Below, in pieces: positions 1 to 8,795 of a stretch of DNA of 40,751 bases. Position 1 is the first letter of the stretch, and each line of letters starts with the position of its first letter. A program made the translations under genes and the position numbers. Origin of the DNA: Pseudomonadales bacterium (GTDB taxonomy: Bacteria; Pseudomonadota; Gammaproteobacteria; Pseudomonadales; Azotimanducaceae); the NCBI GenBank assembly GCA_016779385.1, contig JADHNT010000012.1, positions 1-40,751 on the forward strand, written 5' to 3'. The notes under the pieces were generated by a model. That model saw only the letters and a program-made list of their open reading frames with translations. It was not told the origin of the DNA and searched no databases.

Positions 1-272
1 CCATGGCTCGTGAGCGAGTCGGGGAAAAGGACTTCCTCGAGATCTACGTGAACACGTCCCTAGAGGACTGTGAGAAGCGAGATGTGAAGGGCTTATACGG
101 GAAAGCACGGCGTGGCGAAATCCCAAATATGACCGGCATTAACAGCCCCTACGAACCGCCGGAGGCCCCAGACTTCGTCGCCGACGGGGGGCGGGAAAGC
201 CTAGAGACCCTCGTCGAAAAGCTCCTTCCGGTGGTGCTCGCAGCGGTGGAAGAGACCGGCGGGGAGGACTGA
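1..272 (+). CDS. cysC: Adenylylsulfate (APS) kinase, C-terminal part (5' truncated by window edge)
   Basis: About 89 C-terminal residues are visible and the frame is open to the left edge, so the start lies outside the window. The segment EIYVNTSLEDCEKRDVKGLY followed by KARRGEIPNMTGI and SPYEPPEAPD is the conserved end of APS kinases, which phosphorylate adenylylsulfate to PAPS with ATP in sulfate assimilation. The N-terminal Walker A motif is not visible. It could be a stand-alone CysC or the kinase domain of a CysN-CysC fusion; the visible part cannot separate these. The family call is secure, the gene architecture is not. Confidence 0.88.
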   Translation, partial: MARERVGEKDFLEIYVNTSLEDCEKRDVKGLYGKARRGEIPNMTGINSPYEPPEAPDFVADGGRESLETLVEKLLPVVLAAVEETGGED

Positions 273-323
273 TCCGAAGGCGGGCGCGCGTGCTAGCATC
301 GCTGCCCGCAAAAGGAGAAGGTC

Positions 324-938
324 ATGGTCGAAGGCCCCGTGGTGGCCGGCGTCGCCGTTCTGCCCCTATTTTGGTATGCCCTGGTGATGGGCATCACGCC
401 GGGGCCCAACAATTTAATGCTGGCAGCCTCAGGCATGAACTTCGGCCTGCGCCGCTCCCTGCCCCACATTCTCGGCGTGCTGCTGGGCTTTACCACCCTA
501 GCCACGGTGGCCGCCCTTGGACTCGGGGCGCTCTATCTCGCAGCGCCCAAGCTTCAGCTCGTGAGCCGCTACCTCGGCGCCGCGTTCCTACTCTACTTTG
601 CTTGGCGCCTCGCCCAGGCTGGGCGAACGGAAACGGCATCGCCTAGCGCCCCGTTTCGCTTTCACGAAGCCGCCCTCTTCCAGCTGATCAATCCCAAGGG
701 CTGGCTTTACGCCATTAGCTCCGCCTCGGCCTTCCTCTCTTCAGAAGGGCTCGGAGCCGTCGCCGTGCTCACCGGCACCGCTGCAGTCGTTACCGTGATC
801 TCAACCCTCACCTGGACCTGCTTCGGCACCGTCCTGGCTCGGCTGGTTACCTCTCCGGCGCGGCGGCAACGGGTGAACTGGCTCTTCGCGGCCTCGCTGG
901 TCGCTCTCATTCCCCTAATTGTGGGAGACCCGACCTAA
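324..938 (+). CDS. LysE/RhtB-family amino-acid exporter
   Basis: The product is a 204-residue polytopic inner-membrane protein of the usual LysE/RhtB length. It shows the family signature GITPGPNN near residue 24 and FQLINPKGWLYAIS in the middle of the chain, with about six hydrophobic segments. The family exports amino acids or derivatives by exchange with protons; the substrate cannot be read from sequence. The ATG is preceded by AAAAGGAGAAGG, a strong ribosome-binding site. The stop codon lies one base before the ATG of the next gene, so the two are probably co-transcribed. The 51-bp gap to the upstream APS kinase gene shows no clear terminator. Confidence 0.9.
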   Translation: MVEGPVVAGVAVLPLFWYALVMGITPGPNNLMLAASGMNFGLRRSLPHILGVLLGFTTLATVAALGLGALYLAAPKLQLVSRYLGAAFLLYFAWRLAQAGRTETASPSAPFRFHEAALFQLINPKGWLYAISSASAFLSSEGLGAVAVLTGTAAVVTVISTLTWTCFGTVLARLVTSPARRQRVNWLFAASLVALIPLIVGDPT

Positions 939-939
939 G

Positions 940-1974
940 ATGGATTCCCTCACCCAAGCGGCCCTTGGCGCCGCCGTGGGCGAAGCGGTACTGGGCCGCC
1001 GCCTCCCCGGGCTCTGGGCCCTGGCCCTCGGCGCGGCCCTGGGGACCCTGCCGGACCTCGATGTCCTTATTCCCTACGGGAATGCGGTGGACGACTTCAC
1101 CAAGCACCGAGGCTTCAGCCACAGCTTTCTCGTGCTGCTGCTCCTTGCGCCGATCCTGGCCTGGCCCCTTTGGCGATGGCTGGGGCCGGCGGTGAGCTAC
1201 GGACGAAGCTGGGCTTTCTGCACCCTGGCCCTAATTACCCATCCCCTGCTCGATGGCTTCACCGTTTACGGCACCCAATGGTTTTGGCCAAGCACCCGAG
1301 CGCCTGTTTCTCTGTCATCAATCTTTATAGTCGACCCCGCCTACACCCTGCCTCTCCTCCTGGGCCTTGGGGGAACGCTATGGCTTCGGCGTCGCAACGC
1401 CTCTCGAGCGGCATGGCCAAATGCCCTGGGGCTAGCCCTCGCCACCCTCTACCTCGGGGCATCGCTCGGGGCCAAAGCGGTGATCGAAGCTCGGGTGGAA
1501 CGAACGCTGGCCCTCCCGGCGGGGACCTCCGAGGGCACAGTCCTCACCACGCCCGCGCCCCTCAACATTTTGCTGTGGCGCATCGTGGTGGTGGACGGGG
1601 ACAGCTATCAGGAGGGCTACAGCAGTTTGCTCGACCCCCCCGGCGCCCTGCGCTTTCAGCGCTATGACAGCGCAGCGCCGCCCCTGTGGTTGGCGGCGCA
1701 TCCGGACTTTCAGCGTCTGAGCTGGTTTACCCAGGGCTTCTACGGCTTGAAGGCCCTGCCTGAGGGTGCCTATGAGGTCACGGATCTCCGCATGGGGGCG
1801 GAACCCGACTATATTTTTCGTTTCCGCTTTGATCCCCCGGAAGGGCCAAGCCTCCAGGCGCCGCGACCGAGCGCGATCCCCGGCAACGCCCCTCGCAGCG
1901 AAGCCCTGGGCCCCTTGCTTAGGCGTATTACGGACCCCGACGCGCTAAAAGCCTTTCGGCCTCCCGGCGCCTAG
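940..1974 (+). CDS. DUF457/YdjM-type membrane-bound metal-dependent hydrolase
   Basis: The 344-residue protein begins MDSLTQAALGAAVGEAVLG, the typical N-terminus of the YdjM/DUF457 family. This supports the ATG one base after the upstream stop rather than an in-frame start 21 bases earlier. Conserved putative metal ligands are seen in PDLDVLIPYG, FTKHRGFSHSF (residues about 50-60) and ITHPLLDGFTVYGTQWFWP. Several transmembrane segments lie in the first half, followed by a C-terminal soluble region of about 160 residues. The family is annotated as inner-membrane metal-dependent hydrolases of unknown substrate. The stop TAG overlaps the stop of the convergent yciH gene by four bases (CTAG). Confidence 0.85.
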   Translation: MDSLTQAALGAAVGEAVLGRRLPGLWALALGAALGTLPDLDVLIPYGNAVDDFTKHRGFSHSFLVLLLLAPILAWPLWRWLGPAVSYGRSWAFCTLALITHPLLDGFTVYGTQWFWPSTRAPVSLSSIFIVDPAYTLPLLLGLGGTLWLRRRNASRAAWPNALGLALATLYLGASLGAKAVIEARVERTLALPAGTSEGTVLTTPAPLNILLWRIVVVDGDSYQEGYSSLLDPPGALRFQRYDSAAPPLWLAAHPDFQRLSWFTQGFYGLKALPEGAYEVTDLRMGAEPDYIFRFRFDPPEGPSLQAPRPSAIPGNAPRSEALGPLLRRITDPDALKAFRPPGA

Positions 1975-2339
1975 CCCCCGGCGCGCTTTACGGAAAACCC
2001 TTCTGCCTCGAGGAGGGCGCAGGCGGCATCGCGCTGCTCACCCTGAAGCTCAATCACCCCGTCTTTGATAGCGCCGCCGACGCCGCAGCGTTTTTTCAGC
2101 TTTTGCGCCAGCGCCTTCAGCGCGTCCGGCGGGAGCGCCAAACCCGTAATCACCGTGACCCCGGCGCCCTTGCGTCCCTTGGTTTCCCGGCCGACCCGCA
2201 CCACGCCCTGCTTGGGCGCCGTGGGCGCGGAGGCAGGAGGATTGGCACAAACGCACTCTCCGAGCAGCCGCAGGCAGCCGGGGCAGCGGGCCGCCGCGTC
2301 GGTGCTATAGACCCGGGGACTGCCGCTGCGCTTAGCCAT
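1971..2339 (-). CDS. yciH: YciH/SUI1-family translation initiation factor-like protein
   Basis: The 122-residue protein has a C-terminal SUI1 domain recognisable from [21 protein letters not shown] and the block [20 protein letters not shown]. An N-terminal Cys cluster (CPGC followed by CVC, residues about 18-30) suggests a small metal site, as in pseudomonad homologues. The ATG chosen (MAKRSGS) overlaps the end of ung by 8 bases; longer in-frame starts would lie inside ung and add an unrelated arginine-rich stretch. It is the last gene of the xerD-to-yciH run. YciH proteins resemble eIF1 and are thought to influence start-codon selection, but their role in bacteria is poorly defined. Confidence 0.88.
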   Translation of the reverse strand: MAKRSGSPRVYSTDAAARCPGCLRLLGECVCANPPASAPTAPKQGVVRVGRETKGRKGAGVTVITGLALPPDALKALAQKLKKRCGVGGAIKDGVIELQGEQRDAACALLEAEGFSVKRAGG

Positions 2340-3027
2340 GATGGTCCGTCCAGTCGATGGGTGCCCGGCCCTGGGCCACCAGGTAGGCATTAGCCTGGGA
2401 AAAGGGCCGGGAGCCGAAGAAGCCGCGGTGGGCACTGAGGGGCGACGGATGGGGCGCGGTAAAGATCGCGTGACGGTGCCGGTCAATCTGCGCCCCCTTA
2501 CGTTGGGCGTAGCTGCCCCAAAGCAAGAAGACGATGCGCTCGTAGCGCTCTGAGAGATGGGCAATGACCGCGTCCGTGACCGTCTCCCAGCCCAGCTTCT
2601 GATGGGCGCCGGGGACGCCCTGCTCCACGGTCAGCACGGCGTTCAGCAGCAACACCCCCTGCCGTGCCCAACCCCGCAGATCACCGTTGCGAAAGCTGCC
2701 TTCGGGCAATGCGAGATCCGCGACGAGCTCCTTGTAGATATTTTGCAGGGACGGCGGCACGGGAACCCCAGGGGCCACGGAAAAGGCGAGGCCATGGGCC
2801 TGCCCCGGCCCGTGATAGGGATCCTGCCCCACAATCACCACCCGAACCTGCTCCGGGGGCGCCGCATCCAATGCGGCGAAAATATCTTTCCCCGGGGGAT
2901 AAACGGGGATCCCCGCGGCCTTGCGCTTGCGCAGATGGGCAGCGAGGCCCTGAAGCTCTGCGCTTCGCAGCACGGGCTCGAGCACCGCGGCCCAAGGGGC
3001 ACTCAGACGCAGGGGGCGCTCGGTCAC
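2332..3027 (-). CDS. ung: Uracil-DNA glycosylase, family 1
   Basis: This enzyme removes uracil from DNA to start base-excision repair. The motif [17 protein letters not shown] carries the catalytic Asp (D69 in this numbering), and [13 protein letters not shown] carries the catalytic His. I chose the GTG at 3027, which overlaps the upstream SDR stop as GTGA and gives 231 residues, close to E. coli Ung. An ATG at 3069 would give 245 residues and a 46-base overlap; neither start has a strong ribosome-binding site, so the start is uncertain. The downstream yciH start lies within the last codons of ung. Confidence 0.93.
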   Translation of the reverse strand: MTERPLRLSAPWAAVLEPVLRSAELQGLAAHLRKRKAAGIPVYPPGKDIFAALDAAPPEQVRVVIVGQDPYHGPGQAHGLAFSVAPGVPVPPSLQNIYKELVADLALPEGSFRNGDLRGWARQGVLLLNAVLTVEQGVPGAHQKLGWETVTDAVIAHLSERYERIVFLLWGSYAQRKGAQIDRHRHAIFTAPHPSPLSAHRGFFGSRPFSQANAYLVAQGRAPIDWTDHHG

Positions 3028-3959
3028 GGCCGCTCGGGCCAGGGCTCCAGCCCGTGTTCCGTCAGCCATTGATCAGTCAGGGCCCAAAGCTGATCGGCGA
3101 CCTCCGGGGACCCCGCTTCCTTGGAGCAGGCCACAGGCCGGCAATGGGAAAGATAGGCGCCACCGAGGTCGCTCGCGGGGCGATGCACGGCGGCCACGGC
3201 GGTGGTGGCCGCGCCCTGAGCCGGAGACTTGGTAAAGGGCTGAGCGAGACGTACGAGCCAGCGCAGCACGGGGGCGTCCCGGCCGATTTCCGTGGTGACC
3301 AGGGCCCCCGGGTGAAGCGCGCAGGCCATGATCCCCGCACCGCCATAGCGGCGCTGCAGGGCCTTAGCCATGAGCACATTGGCGAGCTTCGCCTGCCCGT
3401 AGGCGACAAGTCCCTTGAACTGGGAGGGCTTTAGGGGAAAGCGCGCGAAATCGAGCTTCGCCGGCGAACGATGGGATTCGCTGGATACCCAGATAATGCG
3501 CGCCCCCGGGGCGGCGAGCAGCTTCGGCATAAGCAGGCGCAGCAGCGCGCTGTGGCCGAAGTGGCAGACCCCCACGGTGCTTTCGAGCCCCTCCACTGTT
3601 GCCTCATAGCGGCTGGTGACGAGCCCTGCATTCGCGATAAAGAGATCGCAGCGCGGCGCGGAAAAGGCTTCGGCCCCGGCGCGGATGCTGGCCAGCGAGG
3701 CCAAATCCAAGGTAAGACATTCGAGACGGGCGTCGGGATGGCGTTGACGAATGCGCTCCGCCGCCGCCGCGAGGGCCTCGGGCCGGCGCCCGGCCAGCCA
3801 CACCCGCGCCCCGGCCCCAGCCAGGGCCTCCGCCGTGGCAAGCCCAATGCCCGCATTGGCGCCCGTAACCAGAGCCTCTAGGCCCCGAAGATCCTCCCCC
3901 GCGAGCACCGCGTCTGCGGTGCTTTTGGCATTAAAGCGCGCAAAGGCGGCGTCAGTCAT
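3024..3959 (-). CDS. Short-chain dehydrogenase/reductase (retinol dehydrogenase/WWOX-like)
   Basis: The 311-residue protein is a classical-fold SDR. The cofactor motif TGANAGIG is at residues 32-39, NAG at 110-112, the catalytic Ser near 159 and YGQAK with Tyr187 and Lys191. The overall pattern is closest to the retinol dehydrogenase/WW-domain oxidoreductase type; the substrate is unknown. At the place of the usual active-site Asn (VNxLGH in relatives) the sequence reads VCHFGH, so the tetrad Asn appears replaced by Cys. The gene starts 8 bases after lysS with AGGAGG overlapping the lysS stop, which indicates translation from the same mRNA. It sits between lysS and ung. Confidence 0.88.
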   Translation of the reverse strand: MTDAAFARFNAKSTADAVLAGEDLRGLEALVTGANAGIGLATAEALAGAGARVWLAGRRPEALAAAAERIRQRHPDARLECLTLDLASLASIRAGAEAFSAPRCDLFIANAGLVTSRYEATVEGLESTVGVCHFGHSALLRLLMPKLLAAPGARIIWVSSESHRSPAKLDFARFPLKPSQFKGLVAYGQAKLANVLMAKALQRRYGGAGIMACALHPGALVTTEIGRDAPVLRWLVRLAQPFTKSPAQGAATTAVAAVHRPASDLGGAYLSHCRPVACSKEAGSPEVADQLWALTDQWLTEHGLEPWPERP

Positions 3960-3967
3960 GGGACCTC

Positions 3968-5497
3968 CTAGGTGGGATCGGGGCCATCTGCGGCCTTAGG
4001 TCGCAGGTGGGGGAACAGCAGCACATCCCGAATCGATGGGGCATCGGTCAGCAGCATCACCAGGCGATCAATGCCGATGCCTTCTCCCGCCGTCGGGGGC
4101 ATGCCGTACTCTAGGGCCGTGATGTAGTCGGCGTCATAGTGCATGGCTTCCTCGTCCCCCTCATCGAGCAGGGCCACCTGGGCCTTGAAGCGCTCCGCCT
4201 GATCCTCCGGATCATTCAGCTCCGAGAAGCCATTGGCAATCTCCCGGCCCATGATGAACAGCTCGAAGCGATCGGTTAGCTCTGGGTTGTCGGCGTTACG
4301 CCGCGCCAGGGGCGACACCTCCGTGGGATGCTGGGTGAGGAAGACCGGGTCCGTGATTTTATCTTCCACTTCCGCCTCGAAGAGCTCGAATTGGAGGCGC
4401 CCAAGGCCCCAGCTCGAAGCCACCTTCACGCCCTGCCCTCGCAGCCGCGCGGCAAGCGCCGCCGGATCCCGCACCGCCGCCTCCGTGATATCGGTGTAAG
4501 CCAGCAGCGCCTCCGGCACGGTCAGGCGCGCAAAGGGCTTAGCAAAGTCCAGAACCGTACCCTGGTAGGTCACGGTGGTGGTGCCTAGCACCTGCTCGCA
4601 AAGGCCCCGCAGCAGCGTTTCCGTGAGATCCATCAGATCCCGATAGTCCGCGAAGGCCCAGTAGAACTCGAGCATGGTGAACTCAGGATTGTGCTTGGTA
4701 GAGAGCCCCTCGTTTCGGAAATTCCGGTTAATTTCGAACACCCGCTCGAAACCGCCCACGGTGAGGCGCTTTAGGTACAGCTCTGGAGCGATGCGCAGGA
4801 ACAGCGGCATGTCCAGGGCATTGTGATGGGTGACGAAGGGCTTGGCTGCGGCGCCTCCGGGAATCACATGCATCATGGGGGTTTCCACCTCCATGAAACG
4901 TCGCTCCTCAAGGAAGCGGCGCACCGCACTCACCACCTGGGAGCGCACCCGGAAGGTCTCCCGGGACGCTTCGTTCATAATGAGATCAAGGTAGCGCCGG
5001 CGGTAGCGAAGCTCCGTGTCCGCAATGCCGTAGTACTGATCGGGCAAGGGCCGCAGGGCCTTCGTCAGCAGCCGGGCCTCGGTGAGGTTGAGGTAGAGAT
5101 CACCCTTCCCCGACTTTTCCAGCGTGCCCGTGCCGGCGACGATATCGCCGATATCCCACTGGGCTACGGTTTCCCGGAGCCCGTCCTCGGCCCCCTTTGC
5201 CAGGTAGAACTGAATGGTCCCGGAGCCTTCCTGGAGCACCAGGAAGGGGCCCCGGCGGTTCATGAGGCGCCCGGCCAGGGTGACCCGAAGACCCTCCGCC
5301 TCCAGCGCGGCCTTCTCCCAGTCGCCATAGCGCGCCTTTAGCAGGGCCGCCGTGTGCTCCGTGCCGTCCGCATCGCAGCTGCGCTTGAAGTCGTTGGGGA
5401 AATCCCAGCCGTGCGACCGGAGGCCCTCCAGCTTGCCCCGGCGCCAGGCCATTTGCTCCGCTTCGCTAGACCCCGGGGCCTTACCGTGCTCAGTCAT
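3968..5497 (-). CDS. lysS: Lysyl-tRNA synthetase, class II
   Basis: The 509-residue protein charges tRNA-Lys. The N-terminal OB-fold anticodon-binding domain spans about residues 60-170 ([22 protein letters not shown]). The class II catalytic domain follows, with motif 2 [22 protein letters not shown] and motif 3 [14 protein letters not shown] near the C-terminus. Length and motif order are normal. The ATG is preceded by AAGGAG about 11 bases upstream. It lies 28 bases after prfB; prfB-lysS adjacency is common in Gammaproteobacteria, so they are probably co-expressed translation genes. Confidence 0.97.
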   Translation of the reverse strand: MTEHGKAPGSSEAEQMAWRRGKLEGLRSHGWDFPNDFKRSCDADGTEHTAALLKARYGDWEKAALEAEGLRVTLAGRLMNRRGPFLVLQEGSGTIQFYLAKGAEDGLRETVAQWDIGDIVAGTGTLEKSGKGDLYLNLTEARLLTKALRPLPDQYYGIADTELRYRRRYLDLIMNEASRETFRVRSQVVSAVRRFLEERRFMEVETPMMHVIPGGAAAKPFVTHHNALDMPLFLRIAPELYLKRLTVGGFERVFEINRNFRNEGLSTKHNPEFTMLEFYWAFADYRDLMDLTETLLRGLCEQVLGTTTVTYQGTVLDFAKPFARLTVPEALLAYTDITEAAVRDPAALAARLRGQGVKVASSWGLGRLQFELFEAEVEDKITDPVFLTQHPTEVSPLARRNADNPELTDRFELFIMGREIANGFSELNDPEDQAERFKAQVALLDEGDEEAMHYDADYITALEYGMPPTAGEGIGIDRLVMLLTDAPSIRDVLLFPHLRPKAADGPDPT

Positions 5498-5525
5498 GGT
5501 GATTCATCGCTCCTTGGGCGCCGAG

Positions 5526-6624
5526 CTAGAGCCCGGCCTTCAAGCTGGCTTCAATAAAGGGGTCGAGATCCCCGTCGAGGGTGGCATCGGGGTTATTCAC
5601 TTCGATCCCCGTGCGCAAATCCTTCACGCGATTCTGATCGAGCACATAGGAGCGAATTTGATGCCCCCAGCCAATATCGGCCTTGCTGTCCTCGACCTGC
5701 TGCGCGTCGGCCCGGCGCTTTTGCATCTCAAACTCGTACAGCTTGGCGCGCAGCTGCTTCCACGCCTTATCCCGGTTCTGATGCTGAGACCGCTCCGATT
5801 GGCAGGCCACCACGATGCCCGTGGGCCCGTGAGTTAAGCGCACGGCGGAATCGGTGGTGTTCACGTGCTGCCCCCCAGCGCCGGAGGAGCGATAGGTATC
5901 AGTGCGCACGTCGGCCGGATTGATTTCAATCTCAATGTCGTCATCAACCTCCGGCGATACGAACACGGAGACGAAGGAGGTATGACGCCGAGCTCCGGAA
6001 TCGAAGGGAGATTTGCGCACCAGGCGATGAATCCCCGTTTCCGTGCGCATCCAGCCAAAGGCGTAATCGCCGCGGAGGGCGAAGGTCGCCCCCTTGATGC
6101 CCGCCACTTCCCCGGCGGAGAACTCGATGAGCTCCGTGCTAAAGCCGCGCCGCTCGGCCCAGCGCAGATACATGCGCAGGAGCATCTCGCCCCAGTCCTG
6201 GGCCTCCGTGCCCCCAGAGCCCGCCTGGATATCCACGTAGCAGTCGGCGCTGTCCATGGGCCCGGAGAACATCCGGCGAAATTCAAGCTTTTCTAGGGTG
6301 CTGGCTTGCTGAGCAAGCTCGGTGCTGACCTCTTCCAGCGTTTCTGCGTCGCTTTCCTCTAGGGCCAGGGCAAAGAGCTCTTCCGCATCGGCAAGGCCCT
6401 GGCGCAGGGGCACGAGCACCCCGACCACGGCTTCGAGATTGGCCCGCTCCTTACCCAGGGCCTGGGCCTTCTCCGGGGACTCCCAGACGCCAGGTTCAGC
6501 CAGCTCCCGCTCGACTTCCTCTAGCCGTTCCTGCTGGCTAGCGACGTCAAAGATACCCCCAGAGCGCTTCGCTGCGCTGGCGAAGATCCGCCAGCCGCTC
6601 GCGCACGGCGTTACTGTCTTCCAT
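5526..6624 (-). CDS. prfB: Peptide chain release factor 2, expressed by programmed +1 frameshift
   Basis: RF2 terminates translation at UGA and UAA. The open frame 5526-6548 contains the SPF recognition tripeptide (RKSPFDSG) and the GGQ motif (GAGGQHVN), but it lacks the N-terminus. The first 25 codons lie in another frame, from the ATG at 6624, and end in CTT TGA at 6552-6547. Slipping +1 at CTT joins them to give 365 residues, the same total as E. coli RF2, with TGA at codon 26 as in E. coli. AAAGGAG lies about 8 bases before the ATG. The gene starts 11 bases after hom. This is autoregulation, not a broken gene: low RF2 slows reading of the UGA and favours the shift. Confidence 0.96.
6546..6561 (-). 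promoter_or_regulatory. prfB programmed +1 frameshift site with internal Shine-Dalgarno-like element
   Basis: On the minus strand the sequence reads TGGGGGTATCTTTGAC. The slippery codon CTT (6552-6550) precedes the in-frame UGA (6549-6547), and the G-rich element sits three bases before CTT, as in the E. coli site AGGGGGTATCTTTGAC. The only visible difference in the core is T for A at the start of the G-run, which should slightly weaken pairing with 16S rRNA. Confidence 0.95.
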
Positions 6625-6635
6625 CGTGATCTCCT

Positions 6636-7946
6636 TTAGGCGCCGAAGCTTTCAACGCGCAGGCGCAGCACCGAACCGCGCACCGCCGGCAGGGCCTCGA
6701 GGGCCGCAATGGCGCGGTCGATGGCCGCCTCCTCTGCGGTGCGCGTCAACAAGACGATGGGCACGTAGGTCATACCGTCGGTTGCCACGCTGTCCTGGGC
6801 CTTCTGCATGAGCGCCTCGATATTGATACCCTCCGCCGAGAGCAGGGTGGCCACCTGGGCCAGCACCCCCGGGGCATCCTCCGCCAAAATGCGTAGATAC
6901 GCCGGCGCCTGGAAGGCAGCGCTGGGAAGGGCAGGGGCCGAGCCCTGCGCCTCCGCCCGGTAAGCCAGGGGCGGCATGGCCCCCAGGGTGCTGCGGGCCA
7001 AATCCATGAGGTCGGCCACCACGGCCGATGCCGTCGCGTCGCCTCCGGCGCCAGCCCCGACGTAGAGGGTCGGCCCCACGGCGTGCCCCCCCACCATCAC
7101 GGCATTCTGAACGCCGTTCACCTGGGCAAAGAGCGTGCTTTCGGGCACCAGAGCGGGATGGACCCGCAGCTCGAGCCCCGCGTCCCGGCGCCGAGCCAGA
7201 GCCAGGGGCTTGATGCGATAGCCAAAGGCCTCGGCGTACCGGAAATCCTCCGGGGTGACGCGGGCGAGCCCTTCGCTAAAGACGTTGGCCGACGCAATGG
7301 GCACCCCAAAGGCTATGGAGGCCAAGAGCGACAGCTTGTGCGCCGCATCAATGCCTTCCACATCAAAGGTGGGATCGGCTTCGGCGTAGCCCAGGGCCTG
7401 CGCTTCCTTCAAAACGTCTTCGAACGCGCGGCCTGCGCTGGCCATTTCCGTGAGAATAAAGTTCGACGTGCCGTTGATGATGCCCGCAAGCCACTCGATT
7501 CGGTTTCCTGCCAGGCCCTCCCGGAGCGCCTTAATAATCGGGATCCCGCCGGCCACGGCCGCTTCAAAGGCCAGGGGCAGTCCCTTTGCCGTCGCCGCAG
7601 CAAACAGCGCATCGCCATGCTCGGACAGGAGCGCCTTATTCGCCGTAACGACAGCCTTGCCTTCGGCGAGGGCGAGCTCAACGAGGGTTTTGGCATCGGC
7701 CGTGCCGCCCATGAGCTCCACGACCACATCCACGGCGGGATCCCGGGCTACGGCAAGCACATCCCGGTGGACCGGGAGGGAACCCGGATCGAAGCCGGCC
7801 TTCTGAGAGCGCATACCCAGGGCGGTGATTTCCAGGGGCCGGGGCGCCCGGCGGGCGAGGGTCTCACCCTCTTCCCGAAGCAGGCGCACCACGGCCTGCC
7901 CCACCGTTCCTAACCCACAGATGGCGATGCGCAAGGGCGTATTCAT
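6636..7946 (-). CDS. hom: Homoserine dehydrogenase with C-terminal ACT domain
   Basis: This enzyme reduces aspartate semialdehyde to homoserine in threonine and methionine synthesis. The N-terminal Rossmann motif is CGLGTVGQ, the catalytic core shows IINGTSNFIL and DPTFDVEGIDAAHKL, and an ACT regulatory domain begins around residue 350 (LRILAEDAPGVLAQVATLL), suggesting threonine feedback. It is the monofunctional form, 436 residues. An ATG at 7946 follows a GTG at 7949; AAGGAA upstream is compatible with either. It lies between dsbC and prfB; thrC, which often follows hom in this order, is absent here. Confidence 0.96.
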   Translation of the reverse strand: MNTPLRIAICGLGTVGQAVVRLLREEGETLARRAPRPLEITALGMRSQKAGFDPGSLPVHRDVLAVARDPAVDVVVELMGGTADAKTLVELALAEGKAVVTANKALLSEHGDALFAAATAKGLPLAFEAAVAGGIPIIKALREGLAGNRIEWLAGIINGTSNFILTEMASAGRAFEDVLKEAQALGYAEADPTFDVEGIDAAHKLSLLASIAFGVPIASANVFSEGLARVTPEDFRYAEAFGYRIKPLALARRRDAGLELRVHPALVPESTLFAQVNGVQNAVMVGGHAVGPTLYVGAGAGGDATASAVVADLMDLARSTLGAMPPLAYRAEAQGSAPALPSAAFQAPAYLRILAEDAPGVLAQVATLLSAEGINIEALMQKAQDSVATDGMTYVPIVLLTRTAEEAAIDRAIAALEALPAVRGSVLRLRVESFGA

Positions 7947-7961
7947 CACAGGGTGCGTTCC

Positions 7962-8708
7962 TTAGCCGTCCAAGCCCATTTCCGCCGCGAGGGCATCGGC
8001 AGGCAAATAGCCCGGCAGATAGCGGCCATCTTCCAGAAAGAGCGCCGGCGTGCCTCGAACGCCAAGCTGCTGCCCTAGGCGGTACTGATCCGCTACGGGG
8101 TTCACGCAGCGCTTCGGCTCCACGGGCTCCCCGGCTTTTAGGCGGGTAAGCGCCGCTTTGGGATCGCTCGCGCACCAGGCGGAAACGATTTTATCGAAGG
8201 CGTTCGAACCCACCCCCGCCCGGGGGAAGGCGAGGTAGCGCACCTCAATGCCCATGCGATTTAGCGCTGGCACTTCCTGATGCAGCTTCTGGCAAAAGCC
8301 GCAGTCAACGTCCGTGAAGACGTTGACCACCCCAAGACGTTCACCCTTTGCCTGGAAGATAATCATGTCACCCTCAGGCACGGCCTCAAGCAGGCTCAAG
8401 CGCCGCACGGAGCGCACGTCTTCGGAACGGTTGCGCAGGCCCGAGGCACTGATCTCGTAGAGATCCCCGGCCAGAAGATGCTGCCCATCTTCCGTGGCAT
8501 ACAGGATGGTGCCGTCATCCAGGGCCACGGCATAAAGCCCGGCCACCGGGGCCGGCGCGATGGACAAGATGGGCAGGCCGGGACGGGCCGAATCCAACCG
8601 GGCATAAATTTCCGCCGCCGCGGGACCCGTTAGGCTGGCCTCGCCCCGAGCCCCGAGCGCGGTGAGCAGCGCCAGTAACAGCACCGGCGCACGAAATAAC
8701 CAAGACAT
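7962..8708 (-). CDS. dsbC: Periplasmic disulfide isomerase DsbC
   Basis: The 248-residue protein starts with a clear Sec signal peptide (LLLALLTALGARGEA, cleavage near residue 24). An N-terminal dimerisation region is followed by a thioredoxin fold with active site CGFC at 136-139, a second cysteine pair (C179, C201) and the cis-proline motif GTP at 219-221. It rearranges wrong disulfides in the periplasm and is normally kept reduced by DsbD, which is not in this window. The start is fixed by AGGAGG (8715-8720) six bases before the ATG; an upstream in-frame GTG at 8732 has no such site. xerD-dsbC-hom is a common order. Confidence 0.95.
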   Translation of the reverse strand: MSWLFRAPVLLLALLTALGARGEASLTGPAAAEIYARLDSARPGLPILSIAPAPVAGLYAVALDDGTILYATEDGQHLLAGDLYEISASGLRNRSEDVRSVRRLSLLEAVPEGDMIIFQAKGERLGVVNVFTDVDCGFCQKLHQEVPALNRMGIEVRYLAFPRAGVGSNAFDKIVSAWCASDPKAALTRLKAGEPVEPKRCVNPVADQYRLGQQLGVRGTPALFLEDGRYLPGYLPADALAAEMGLDG

Positions 8709-8714
8709 AGCGAA

Positions 8715-8720
8715 CCTCCT
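8715..8720 (-). promoter_or_regulatory. Ribosome-binding site fixing the dsbC start
   Basis: AGGAGG on the minus strand lies 6 bases before the ATG at 8708. It selects this start over the in-frame GTG at 8732, since the site itself lies inside that longer frame. Confidence 0.8.
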
Positions 8721-8795
8721 CGCAAGGGTCACAGTTTCGCACAGCCCCAGCGAGAGTGCGCGCTCCCGGCGACGAGTTCAGAAAGTCTTCTTCGC

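Noticed and set aside
2340-2564. N-terminal extension of the yciH product
   Set aside because: It lies inside ung, is low-complexity Arg/Ser/Pro, and the SUI1-type protein is complete from 2339.
5526-6428. prfB read as a 300-residue gene starting at an internal GTG
   Set aside because: It lacks the conserved RF2 N-terminus, which is present upstream once the CTT TGA frameshift site is recognised.
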